From: Streptomyces coacervatus
GTDB taxonomy: Bacteria > Actinomycetota > Actinomycetes > Streptomycetales > Streptomycetaceae
Direction: 5' to 3'
DNA length: 64,000 nucleotides
NCBI RefSeq assembly: GCF_029223485.1
Contig: NZ_JARHTP010000001.1
Coordinates: 124,001-188,000 of the forward strand
Part shown: positions 9,231 through 17,320 of the stretch, in pieces
Position numbering within the stretch: position 1 is the stretch's first letter
How the letters are laid out: each line of letters begins with the position of its first letter
Notes under the pieces: generated by a model
What the model was told of the DNA's origin: nothing
What the model saw: the letters and a program-made list of their open reading frames with translations, nothing else
Database searches by the model: none
Program-made: the position numbers and the translations under genes

Positions 9231-10157
9231 GTGCTCAACGGCAAGTCGGGGGTGTCGCCCGGCACCCGTGCCCGCGTCGAGGAGCTGGTCGACCGGTACG
9301 GCTACCGCAAGCTTTCGGGGGCCAACCGCAACAACGTGGTGGAGCTGGTGTTCCGCGAGCTGGAGAGCATGTGGGCCGTGGAGATCATCCGGGGCGTGGA
9401 GCGGGTGGCCAGCAAGCACCGCGTGGGGCTGATGGTCTCGCGCTTCGGCCTGCACGACTCGCCCGCTCCAGCCTGGGACGACACCGTGGCCCGCCGCCCT
9501 AACTGCGTGCTGTCGGTGGCGCAGCTCTCCGAGGCCGAGCGCGAGCAGCTACAGGCGAAGGGCATTCCGTTCGTCGTCTTCGGTCCGACCCGTGAACTGC
9601 CGGACGACGTCCCCTCCGTCGGCGCCACCAACTGGTCCGGCGGCCGGGCCGCGACCCGCCACCTGACCGAGCTGGGCCATCGCCGCATCGCGATGATCAG
9701 CGGACCGCAGGACGTGCTGTGCTGCGTTGCCCGGCTGGACGGCTACCGCTCGGCGCTGAAGGCCGCCGGTCTGCCGGCCGATCCGGACCTCGTGGTCCAA
9801 GCCAAGCTCACCCGGGAGGACGGCTACACCGCGGCGCGCGACCTGCTGTCCCGGCCCGACCGCCCCACCGCGATCTTCGCCGCGAACGACCTCCTGGCGC
9901 TCGGGGTCTACCAGGCCGCGCGCGAAGCCGGCCTGCGCATTCCCGAGGACCTGAGCGTGGTCGGTTTCGACGACCTGCGGGCGGTCTCGTGGGTGGACCC
10001 GCCATTGACCACCGTCCACCAGCTGCTGACCGAGATGGCCATCGCGGCGACCGAACTCGCACTGACCCTCGGCCGCGGTGAGCAAGCACCCCAGACCGGG
10101 CTGGAGATCGCGACGACCCTCACCGTACGGGAGAGCACGGCGCCACCGAAGGACTGA
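9231..10157 (+). CDS. LacI-family regulator with a damaged N-terminus
   Basis: The ligand-binding core is complete: NNVVELVFRELESMWAVEII, LTELGHRRIAMISGPQD, ARLDGYRSALKAAGLP, PTAIFAANDLLALGVYQ, EDLSVVGFDD. The DNA-binding helix is coded just upstream (AGVSVPTVSKVLNG, from about 9201), but no ATG or GTG exists in frame before it. The residues that should precede it are unrelated sequence next to an IS701 remnant. The first usable start, GTG at 9231, would omit the recognition helix. The product may still bind sugar but probably not DNA. It lies 5 kb from the first glycosidase gene and might once have controlled that set. Confidence 0.7.
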   Translation: MLNGKSGVSPGTRARVEELVDRYGYRKLSGANRNNVVELVFRELESMWAVEIIRGVERVASKHRVGLMVSRFGLHDSPAPAWDDTVARRPNCVLSVAQLSEAEREQLQAKGIPFVVFGPTRELPDDVPSVGATNWSGGRAATRHLTELGHRRIAMISGPQDVLCCVARLDGYRSALKAAGLPADPDLVVQAKLTREDGYTAARDLLSRPDRPTAIFAANDLLALGVYQAAREAGLRIPEDLSVVGFDDLRAVSWVDPPLTTVHQLLTEMAIAATELALTLGRGEQAPQTGLEIATTLTVRESTAPPKD

Positions 10158-10185
10158 TGGCTCCGCCGTGCGGAATGAGCAGGAG

Positions 10186-10332
10186 ATGAATGCCCAGTCC
10201 GTCACCCTCGGAGCCTTCAACAATGACAACAACCTTCGCCGTGAACGGCAAGGGGAGGTGACCATCGGGCTGCTGCCTGTGGTGTACCTGGTCCTCTTCG
10301 GCGGCGCGCTGGTGACCATCGGGCCGACCTGA
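10186..10332 (+). CDS. Short membrane-type ORF, possibly a truncated transporter start
   Basis: 48 residues from an ATG at 10186 preceded by CAGGAG, ending with a hydrophobic segment (TIGLLPVVYLVLFGGALV). It could be the first membrane span of a permease cut by the adjoining ISL3 remnant, or a chance ORF. I do not recognise a family. Confidence 0.3.
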   Translation: MNAQSVTLGAFNNDNNLRRERQGEVTIGLLPVVYLVLFGGALVTIGPT

Positions 10333-10345
10333 ATACTCGTCGGTG

Positions 10346-10990
10346 TCAGACTGATCGACCACGCGCTGATCGTCCAGCGTTTCTCCAGCAGGCGGTGCAT
10401 GTCCTCGTAGCGGTGGCGGGTGCGTTCGATGATCTGGGTGCAGGGCAGTTCCGCGGGCGGTGACAGCATCGGGGCGACCTCGGGTACCTCGGCCACCGGC
10501 TCCTCCTCGGACCGCTTGCGCAGGCAGTCGCGGTGCTGGTGGCAGGTCTTCTCCGCGGCGGTGGACAGGTTCTGCAGCAGGTGCCGGCGATCAACGACTT
10601 CGAGGGCGTTGGGGGCGCACGGTGCCGTATGTGCAGCCCTTTCGGAAGGCGAACTCGTCCGCCCCCAGTACCCGCGGCGCACGGTCCGGTACGCCGGCGC
10701 CGTCAACAGGCTGAGCAGCCGCGTCCGGCCCGCGGTCAGCCGCAGTCGGCGGCACAGCCGTGCGGCGGGACGCCGAGCTCGATAGCGATCGACCGCAGCC
10801 AGCCCGCCAGCCCGGTACTGGAACGGCGGTGGCGCGTGGACAGGCCCGCACCTGCTCGACGAACGTCGTGCGGGAACGGCTCTTCCTGTCGCAGAAGTAC
10901 CGGCGCACCCGCAGCCGGACGCTCGTCCACCTGGTACGTGAGAGGCGCTGAACCTCGACCGCCGAGTGTCGTCTGCCGGCCCGGTCGGCA
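10346..10990 (-). pseudogene. ISL3-family transposase remnant with frameshifts
   Basis: Pieces of an ISL3 transposase occur in order in two minus-strand frames: VRLRVRRYFCDRKSRSRTTF, then VLGADEFAFRKGCTYGTV, then VVDRRHLLQNLSTAAEKT and PCTQIIERTRHRYEDMHRLL. The order matches intact family members, but frame changes and the missing C-terminal half make it non-functional. No inverted repeats were identified. Confidence 0.7.
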
Positions 10991-11147
10991 GACGACGGGC
11001 GGGCACCGGACGGGTTATTGACGGTGCCGATGTCATCGGCCGTCATGGTGACGCCGTCGCCGGCGGCCGGGCGACGGGGCTTCGAGGAAACCTGAAAAGG
11101 GGGTCGGTCCGGAGCCGACGCTCCGGACCGGCCGTCAGTGGGGTGTG

Positions 11148-12590
11148 TCAGCCGGCGACGGGCACCGGCTCACGGTCCGTCCCGGTCGCCGTCTTCGGGT
11201 CGGTTTCCTCGACCCCGTCGGGTTTCGCGTCGGGTGTCGGTTCTGCCTGCGGCTCGGGGGTGTGGTCACCCTCGGGCCCGGCGGTGAACGGGAGGGCGCC
11301 ACTGAGGACGGCCTTGACGCGCTCCTCGTCGAGCTGTCCCTCCCACTTGGCCACCGCGAGAGTGGCGACGCTGTTGCCGACCACGCTGGTCAGGGCTCGG
11401 GCCTCCGACATGAAGCGGTCGATGCCGAAGATCAGCGCGAGGGCGGCGACGGGGACGTGCGGGACGGCGCTGAGGGTGGCCGCCAGGGCGATGAACCCGG
11501 AGCCGGTGACACCGGCCGCGCCCTTGGAGGTGAGCAGCATGATGGCGAGCATGGACAGCTGCTGGGTGAGGCTGAGGTCGATGCCGAGGGCCTGGGCGAG
11601 GAAGACCGAGCCCATAGTCAGGTAGATGGCGGTGCCGTCGAGGTTGAAGGAGTACCCGGCGGGCAGCGTGATCCCGACGACCGGCTTCGAGGCGCCCGCG
11701 TGCTGGAGCTTGGCCATCAGACGCGGCAGCACCGGCTCAGAGGACGATGTGCCCAGGACGATCAGCAGCTCCTCCTTGATGTAGCGCAGGAAGGGCAGCA
11801 GCCGCAGTCCGTTGAAGCGCATGACGGCGCCGAGCACAACCAGGACGAAGAACAGGGCGGTGAGCCAGAAGGAGCCGACCAGCAGGAAGAGGTGGCGCAG
11901 GGTGTCCAGGCCGTAGTTGCCGATGGTGAAGGCCATGGAGCCGAAGGCGCCGATCGGGGCCAGCCGCATGATCCACCGGATGAGCGTGAACAGGATCTTG
12001 GAGAGCTTCTCGATGCCTTGGGTGATCCCCGCACCCGCCTCGCCGGCGGCGTTCAGGCCGAAGCCGAACAGCACCGAGACCAGCAGCACGGGCAGGATCT
12101 CGTGGCCGGTCAGCGCGCTGAGCAGGGTGTCGGGGATCGTGGAGAGGACGAAAGCGGCGACGCTGTCGTGGCTCGCGGTCGCCTCCGGCGGCAGCCCCTT
12201 GGTCGACAGGGTCGAGGGGTCGACGTGCAGCCCGCTGCCGGGCTGGACGACGTTCACGACGACCAGACCGATCACCATGGCGACGGTCGTCAGGACCTCG
12301 AAGTAGATCAGCGCCTTGAGACTGACCCGGCCGACGGCGCGCGCGTTGCCCATGGAGGCGATGCCGTGGACGACGGTGCAGAAGATGACGGGCGCGATCA
12401 TCATGCGGACCAGCGCGATGAACCCGTCGCCCAGGGGTTTGAGATCGGCTCCGAAGGAAGGCCACAGCCAGCCGACGGCTGCCCCGGCCAGGACGCCGAT
12501 CAGGCACTGGACGTAGAGCAGGGACAGCAGCCGGCGCAGGCGGCTGGGTGGGGCGTTGACGGTACCCGGGGCAGCGTCGTTGCGGCTCAT
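11148..12590 (-). CDS. DctA-like dicarboxylate/cation symporter (DAACS family)
   Basis: 480 residues with about eight to nine hydrophobic segments. Family motifs include LVRMMIAPVIFCTVVHGIA near the start, then the first re-entrant loop (LGTSSSEPVLPRLMAKLQ, a serine-rich stretch) and GYSFNLDGTAIYLT plus KGAAGVTGSGFIALAATL. These build the substrate and sodium or proton sites of C4-dicarboxylate and acidic amino acid carriers. The C-terminal tail is long, acidic and proline-rich. Its ATG overlaps the stop of the prpF-like gene by four bases (ATGA), so the two are coupled. It probably imports the organic acid that the partner isomerises. Confidence 0.88.
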   Translation of the reverse strand: MSRNDAAPGTVNAPPSRLRRLLSLLYVQCLIGVLAGAAVGWLWPSFGADLKPLGDGFIALVRMMIAPVIFCTVVHGIASMGNARAVGRVSLKALIYFEVLTTVAMVIGLVVVNVVQPGSGLHVDPSTLSTKGLPPEATASHDSVAAFVLSTIPDTLLSALTGHEILPVLLVSVLFGFGLNAAGEAGAGITQGIEKLSKILFTLIRWIMRLAPIGAFGSMAFTIGNYGLDTLRHLFLLVGSFWLTALFFVLVVLGAVMRFNGLRLLPFLRYIKEELLIVLGTSSSEPVLPRLMAKLQHAGASKPVVGITLPAGYSFNLDGTAIYLTMGSVFLAQALGIDLSLTQQLSMLAIMLLTSKGAAGVTGSGFIALAATLSAVPHVPVAALALIFGIDRFMSEARALTSVVGNSVATLAVAKWEGQLDEERVKAVLSGALPFTAGPEGDHTPEPQAEPTPDAKPDGVEETDPKTATGTDREPVPVAG

Positions 12591-13705
12591 GCGGGGCGTC
12601 CTTCCAGGACGGGAACGAGGAGTTCGGCTCGGGCGATACGGCGGGCGGCGCGGTGCAGCAGCACCGTGGGGGAGGCGCCCTCCGCTGCTGGGACGGCTCG
12701 GGCGGTGATGACACCGGCCGGGGTGCCCAGGCGCAAGGTCCCATCGGCGGTCTGCCGGGCTACGCGGTGGGCGAGGGTGCCGGGGATGGCGGCTGCGGTG
12801 GCCACGGCGACGGCCGAGGTGAGGCCGATCGCCGGGTGGGGGGCGTGCATGGAGACCATGCGCACGGCCAGGTCGTACTCGTCCTGTGGGACGTGTGTGC
12901 CATCGGTCGTGCGGTAGGCGACAGGACGGGCGACCACTCCCACCTTCGGGACGGCGTGGCTGACGGGGTCGGTCTCCTCGGCCAGTCCCATGGCCAGGGC
13001 GGCCTGCCTGCGCAGCACGGTGAGGGCGGGCACCGTTGAGGCGAAGTCGCCGAGGGACTCGGTGCCGTCGAGTCCGAACGCCTTGGCCTCGAACAACGCC
13101 GCAGGGGCGCCGGCGTCGACCAGGGACACCTCGACGGTGCCGATGCTCCCGGTCAGGGTGTCCAGGGCGTGGCCGGTCGGCAGGACCCTGCCGGTCGACG
13201 TACCCGCAGGATCCTCGAAGCCGAGGAGCACCGGCACCCCGAGCGCGGCGGTGCCCGGCACCCGGGCCGTCCCCGCGTCGGGGGCGGCCCGCCCGGGGGT
13301 GGGGATGGTGCCGCTGAGCCGGGCGCCGGTGTTGATGTTGAGCATCCGCACCGTCGTGGAGTCCGACGTGAGCGGTACCAGGCCGTTGTGGACGGCGTAC
13401 AGGGCGACGGCGGTGGCGCAGTTGCCGCAGTTGCTGGCCCACTCCACGCGCTCGTCGCCGATGCCGACCTGCGCGAAGGCGTACTCGACGTCGACGCCGG
13501 ACTTCGTCGAGGCCTGGACGATCGCCGCCTTGGAGGTGGTGGAGGAGGCACCGCCGACGCCGTCGATCTGGCGGGGGTCGGCGGCGTTGTAAGCGGCGAG
13601 CAGCAGGGTGTCGGTGTCCACGCCGGTCGCCACCACGTCGTGGTGGTCGAAGATCCAGCACTTGCTGGTACCTCCGCGGATCATCTCGCCCTGCAGACGC
13701 AACAC
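12587..13705 (-). CDS. PrpF-family isomerase (methylaconitate isomerase / oxalomesaconate tautomerase type)
   Basis: 372 residues. Typical family elements are MIRGGTSKCWIF near the start, GVGGASSTTSKAAIV, SNCGNCATAVALYAV with the catalytic-type cysteine, and GTIPTPGRA. The diaminopimelate-epimerase-like fold catalyses proton shifts on unsaturated di- and tricarboxylates. GTG at 13705 is chosen because AAGGAG lies six bases upstream. It overlaps the dctA-like gene and is divergent from a LysR gene. The substrate could be an aconitate isomer, methylaconitate or an aromatic ring-cleavage product; sequence alone does not decide. Confidence 0.82.
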   Translation of the reverse strand: MLRLQGEMIRGGTSKCWIFDHHDVVATGVDTDTLLLAAYNAADPRQIDGVGGASSTTSKAAIVQASTKSGVDVEYAFAQVGIGDERVEWASNCGNCATAVALYAVHNGLVPLTSDSTTVRMLNINTGARLSGTIPTPGRAAPDAGTARVPGTAALGVPVLLGFEDPAGTSTGRVLPTGHALDTLTGSIGTVEVSLVDAGAPAALFEAKAFGLDGTESLGDFASTVPALTVLRRQAALAMGLAEETDPVSHAVPKVGVVARPVAYRTTDGTHVPQDEYDLAVRMVSMHAPHPAIGLTSAVAVATAAAIPGTLAHRVARQTADGTLRLGTPAGVITARAVPAAEGASPTVLLHRAARRIARAELLVPVLEGRPA

Positions 13706-13837
13706 AACAGACTCCTTGTGGAAACCCCGACGGCACTTCCGTGCCCGGTGCGATCCACAGTGGGTGCGGAGAGCGTGAAGTACAATCTCGGAAATCTGCA
13801 TGGGTATTAAGTTGAAGTAAATGCTGGAGGTGGCGAG
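13706..13837. promoter_or_regulatory. Divergent promoter region, prpF-like operon / LysR gene
   Basis: This 132-base gap holds both start regions and an unusually AT-rich stretch (13778-13820). Such a layout is typical of LysR control, in which the regulator represses itself and activates the divergent operon. GGAGG at 13826-13830 serves the LysR gene. No operator was identified with confidence. Confidence 0.5.
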
Positions 13838-14746
13838 ATGCTCGATGTCCGGCGCATCCTGCTGTTCACCGAGGTCGCCAGGCGGGGTTCGGTCACGGCG
13901 ACCGCGCGAGCCCTCAACTACACGCCGTCAGCGGTGTCGCAGCAGGTCAGCCGCCTGGAGGCGGAGGCCGGGCAACCGCTCCTCGAGCGTCATGCGCGGG
14001 GCGTCACACTCACCGACGCGGGGCGCGCGCTGGCCGAGCGGGGAGAGCGGATCGAGCGTGAACTGACGGCCGCGGAGAACGAACTCGCCGACTTCGCGGG
14101 ACTGCGAGCGGGCACGCTCCGCGTCGGAACCTTCCCCACCGTCGGCGCTTCCCTCCTCCCGCGGGCAGTGATCGCCTTTCGCCAGACACACCCCGACGTA
14201 CGGCTGACGGTGCGCAGCGCCCGAATCGCGGGGCTGTGGGCAATGTTGGAGAACCGCGAGATCGAGATGTCCCTGATGTGGGACTACGACTGGAATCGCA
14301 TCGACCGCGAGGACATCGTCGTCACCTCGCTCGTCGACGACCCTCCGGCACTCCTGGTCGGCAAGGACCACCCTCTCGCCGGCCGGTCTTCGGCCGCCCT
14401 CGCCGACTTCGCCGACGATGCGTGGATCACCCGTGCCGACCACCACCCGGTGGCCGAGGCTCTCACCCGAAGCTGCCGCGCGGTCGGCTTCGAGCCGCAG
14501 ATCGCCTACGAGGCCCACGACTACCAGGAGGCCCAGGCCATGGTCGCCGCCGGCATCGGCGTCGCCCTCGCCCCCACCCTCGCCCTGGAAGGTATCCGAG
14601 GAGGCGTCAGCGTCCTGCCGCTCCTGCCCCCGGCCCCGGTGCGCCGCATCCTCCTGGTACGCATGAGCGACCACGCCCTGACCCCGGCCGCCGAGGCCTT
14701 CGCGGGGTTCCTGCGGGACAGCGCGGCGGTCGCCGGGGGGCGATGA
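13838..14746 (+). CDS. LysR-family transcriptional regulator
   Basis: 302 residues. The N-terminal winged helix reads LLFTEVARRGSVTATARALN, then YTPSAVSQQVSRLEAEAG, with RGVTLTDAGRALAERGE closing the wing. The effector domain follows from about residue 90 (GTLRVGTFPTVGASLLPRAV). It is transcribed away from the prpF-like/dctA-like operon and probably senses the transported organic acid or its isomer. The start has a good GGAGG seven bases upstream. Confidence 0.9.
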   Translation: MLDVRRILLFTEVARRGSVTATARALNYTPSAVSQQVSRLEAEAGQPLLERHARGVTLTDAGRALAERGERIERELTAAENELADFAGLRAGTLRVGTFPTVGASLLPRAVIAFRQTHPDVRLTVRSARIAGLWAMLENREIEMSLMWDYDWNRIDREDIVVTSLVDDPPALLVGKDHPLAGRSSAALADFADDAWITRADHHPVAEALTRSCRAVGFEPQIAYEAHDYQEAQAMVAAGIGVALAPTLALEGIRGGVSVLPLLPPAPVRRILLVRMSDHALTPAAEAFAGFLRDSAAVAGGR

Positions 14747-15069
14747 AGCGCTGGCTGGATGCTGATCGAGGGGTCGAGACCGACGATCCGCTCACGCTGA
14801 TGCGGCTGTTGGGCATGGTGGAGAGGAACACGGCGATCCACGATGTCGCCACCCCGCATCCGGAGCGGGCGCGGGGTGCCCAGGGTTGCAGTCCCCGCGG
14901 GAGTCGAGCGGCCTCCAGGTGCTGTTATCCGTGTCGGGCATGCCCGTAAAACAGGCAAGTACGCCTCCAGGGCGGAGAGCTGCGGGGCATGACGGCCTCC
15001 GGAGACTGCTGGTACGGTCAATTCTCCAGCGCCCCGGCTCCATCAGACCCAGGGCAGACCGCATTGTCC
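14747..15069. other. Intergenic stretch between LysR and GH43 genes
   Basis: No convincing gene, RNA or strong terminator hairpin was seen in these 323 bases. It separates the organic-acid genes from the glycosidase block, with convergent transcription on its two sides. Confidence 0.5.
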
Positions 15070-17121
15070 CTAGCCGGTGACGCGGTGGAAGGTCCATCGC
15101 TGGTTGGAGCTGCCGACGTCGCGGTACTGGATCAGTGCGGCGCCGTCGGCCGTGCTGCCCCCTTTGACGTCGAGCACCTTGCCGCTGTTGCGGTTGACCA
15201 GGACGAATTCGCCGCCGCTCTGCGGGCGCAGCTGCCACTGCTGGCTCGTGCGGCCGTCGGCGGTCGTCTGCACGACCGGCGCGCCGTCCGCCGTCGAGGA
15301 CCCTGCCACGTCGAGCACCTTGCCGCTGCCGACGCAGGTGATGGTGTGGTAGCCGTCCGCTGTGGACTGGAAGGCCCAGTGCTGGTTCGCTTTGCCGGTG
15401 TCGGGCCACTGCAGGACTGTGGCGCCGTCCGCATTCGAGGCGCGGGAGACGTCGGCGACCTTGCCGCTGCGCGCGCTGACGCACTTGTAGGCCCTGGTGG
15501 GTGCGATGGTGTACTGCACCGAGTCGACGTCGACGTGGCCGGTGCCGTTGGGGTTGTAGGTGTAGATGCCGACCCGGTCACCGCGGTAGCCGCCCCAGGT
15601 GAGCTGGTAAGTGCCGCCGAACGAGGTGAACGTGTTCCCGTCGAGGCTGTAGGAGAACCGGCTGACTCCGCTGACGTCCCAGGAGGTGCGCAGCCATACG
15701 GCGTTCTGGGTGATCGCCGGACCGTTGGTCAGGGTGCCGCCGACGTTGTGCGCGAGCGTGGTGGTGGTCCCCGAGCGCCGGACGCCCAGCCCGGCGTAGG
15801 TGGCCGCGTAGTGGCACAGCCCGGCGTGCTGGCCGTCGGCGAGGCCGTCCAGTTCGAGGCGGACGGTCACCGTCGCGCCGCCCGCATTGCGCAGCACCCG
15901 TTGGGTGAGGGTGTTGCCCACCTTGGTCAGGTTGTCGGCTGCCAGCGGCGCGAACGCCTTCAGCCGCAGGTAGCCGGGACGTTCGGTCAACGACCAGTGG
16001 TCCGCGCGCGGCTGGTAGTACCACTCCCACTGCGGCTTGATGCGGGTGTCGGTGAACAGGTCGCTGGTCACCACGGAAGGCAGCGCGTGGACCGGCAGGC
16101 CGGGGGTGCCGCCGGCGGGCACCTGGCCCGTCCACACCATGTTGCCGATGCCGTCCGCGCCCACCTGGCCCAGGATCGGCCAGCCGTCCACCCAGGTCAC
16201 CGGCAGCAGGGACAGCGGCCGTCCCTCCCAGTCGCCGTGGCCGTGGTGGGTCACGAAGTACCAGGTGCCGTTCGGAGCCTGGACCAGCCCGCCCTGGTTG
16301 GGCTCGCGGTCCACCGAGGTGTTGACGTGCTCCAGTTGCTTGGTCTCGAACGGGCCGGTGAGGCTGGAGCCGCGGTTCATCATGAGCACCCGGCCCTCGG
16401 ACTTCACCTCGCTGTACAGGTGGTAGTAGAGGCCGTTGATCTTGTACAGCTTGTTGGCCTCGCTGCCCGGGGACTGGTGGATGACCGTGGACGGGCCGAC
16501 CAGTGACTTGCCGTCCTCGGACAGCTTGAACAGGTGGATCTTGTAGCCGTCCGAGTAGTGCGTGGTGACCAGGTATCCCTGGCCGTCGTCGTCCCAGAAC
16601 GGGCACGGGTCGTCCCAGCCGGAGGTCCGCCACACCGCCGTCAGCGGATCCCACGGCCCGGCCGGCGACGGGGCCGACGACATGAAGAAGCCTTCGTCGG
16701 GCGTGTTGAAGTACACCCAGTACCGGCCCGCGTGGAAGCGGATGGCCCCGGCCCACACGCCACGGCCGTAGCGGTTCATCCGGTCCCAGTTCAGCGCTGG
16801 TCCGATGCTGGTGAGATCACCCACCGCGCCGCCGAGCGTGCGCCAGTTGACCAGGTCCTTCGAGTGCAGCACGGCCACGCCGGGCGAGTACCCGAACGTG
16901 CTGGTGATGCCGTAGTAGTCGGAGCCGACCCGAATGCAGTCCCAGTCGCTGAAGTCGCCCGGGAGGACGGGGTTGACGTAGGTGCCGTCGCCCTGATCGC
17001 CCCACGTACCGGCCGGTGGTGTGGCCGCCGCCGCCCCGCTCGGTGGCAGCAGGCCCGGCAGGAGGAGAGCCCCGGTGCCGACCGCGGCGAGCCGGCCGAG
17101 CTGTCTTCTGGTGATGTCCAC
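15070..17121 (-). CDS. Secreted GH43 glycosidase (arabinofuranosidase/xylosidase type) with ricin-type CBM13
   Basis: 683 residues. A Tat signal is present (RRQLGRLAAVGTGALLLPG). The five-bladed propeller carries the GH43 triad: base Asp in LPGDFSDWDCIRVG, modulator Asp in GWDDPCPFWDDDG and acid Glu in GSEANKLYKING. A GH43-type C-terminal beta-sandwich covers roughly 340-540, and a ricin B trefoil ends the protein (NQHW, QQWQ, NQRW). The layout resembles subfamily 12-like enzymes, which cleave arabinofuranosyl or xylosyl residues. GTG at 17121 is preceded by GGACGG and puts the twin arginines at residues 5-6. It is the first gene of the glycosidase block. Confidence 0.85.
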   Translation of the reverse strand: MDITRRQLGRLAAVGTGALLLPGLLPPSGAAAATPPAGTWGDQGDGTYVNPVLPGDFSDWDCIRVGSDYYGITSTFGYSPGVAVLHSKDLVNWRTLGGAVGDLTSIGPALNWDRMNRYGRGVWAGAIRFHAGRYWVYFNTPDEGFFMSSAPSPAGPWDPLTAVWRTSGWDDPCPFWDDDGQGYLVTTHYSDGYKIHLFKLSEDGKSLVGPSTVIHQSPGSEANKLYKINGLYYHLYSEVKSEGRVLMMNRGSSLTGPFETKQLEHVNTSVDREPNQGGLVQAPNGTWYFVTHHGHGDWEGRPLSLLPVTWVDGWPILGQVGADGIGNMVWTGQVPAGGTPGLPVHALPSVVTSDLFTDTRIKPQWEWYYQPRADHWSLTERPGYLRLKAFAPLAADNLTKVGNTLTQRVLRNAGGATVTVRLELDGLADGQHAGLCHYAATYAGLGVRRSGTTTTLAHNVGGTLTNGPAITQNAVWLRTSWDVSGVSRFSYSLDGNTFTSFGGTYQLTWGGYRGDRVGIYTYNPNGTGHVDVDSVQYTIAPTRAYKCVSARSGKVADVSRASNADGATVLQWPDTGKANQHWAFQSTADGYHTITCVGSGKVLDVAGSSTADGAPVVQTTADGRTSQQWQLRPQSGGEFVLVNRNSGKVLDVKGGSTADGAALIQYRDVGSSNQRWTFHRVTG

Positions 17122-17320
17122 GATGTCCGTCCTTGGTTGAGAGCCATCACATCTGAGGGAGGTGCATTCCGATGCGAGTACGCGGTGGCAGAGGTTCACG
17201 GGGACGGTGCCGGCCCGCGTCCGCAAGGACCGTCCCTCGGGTCCTTCGCCTCCCTTGGTCCGCCGCAGCAGCACACCGAGGCGGGTGAGTTGGGGTGTGC
17301 GACCCGTGGCGCGGAGGGGG

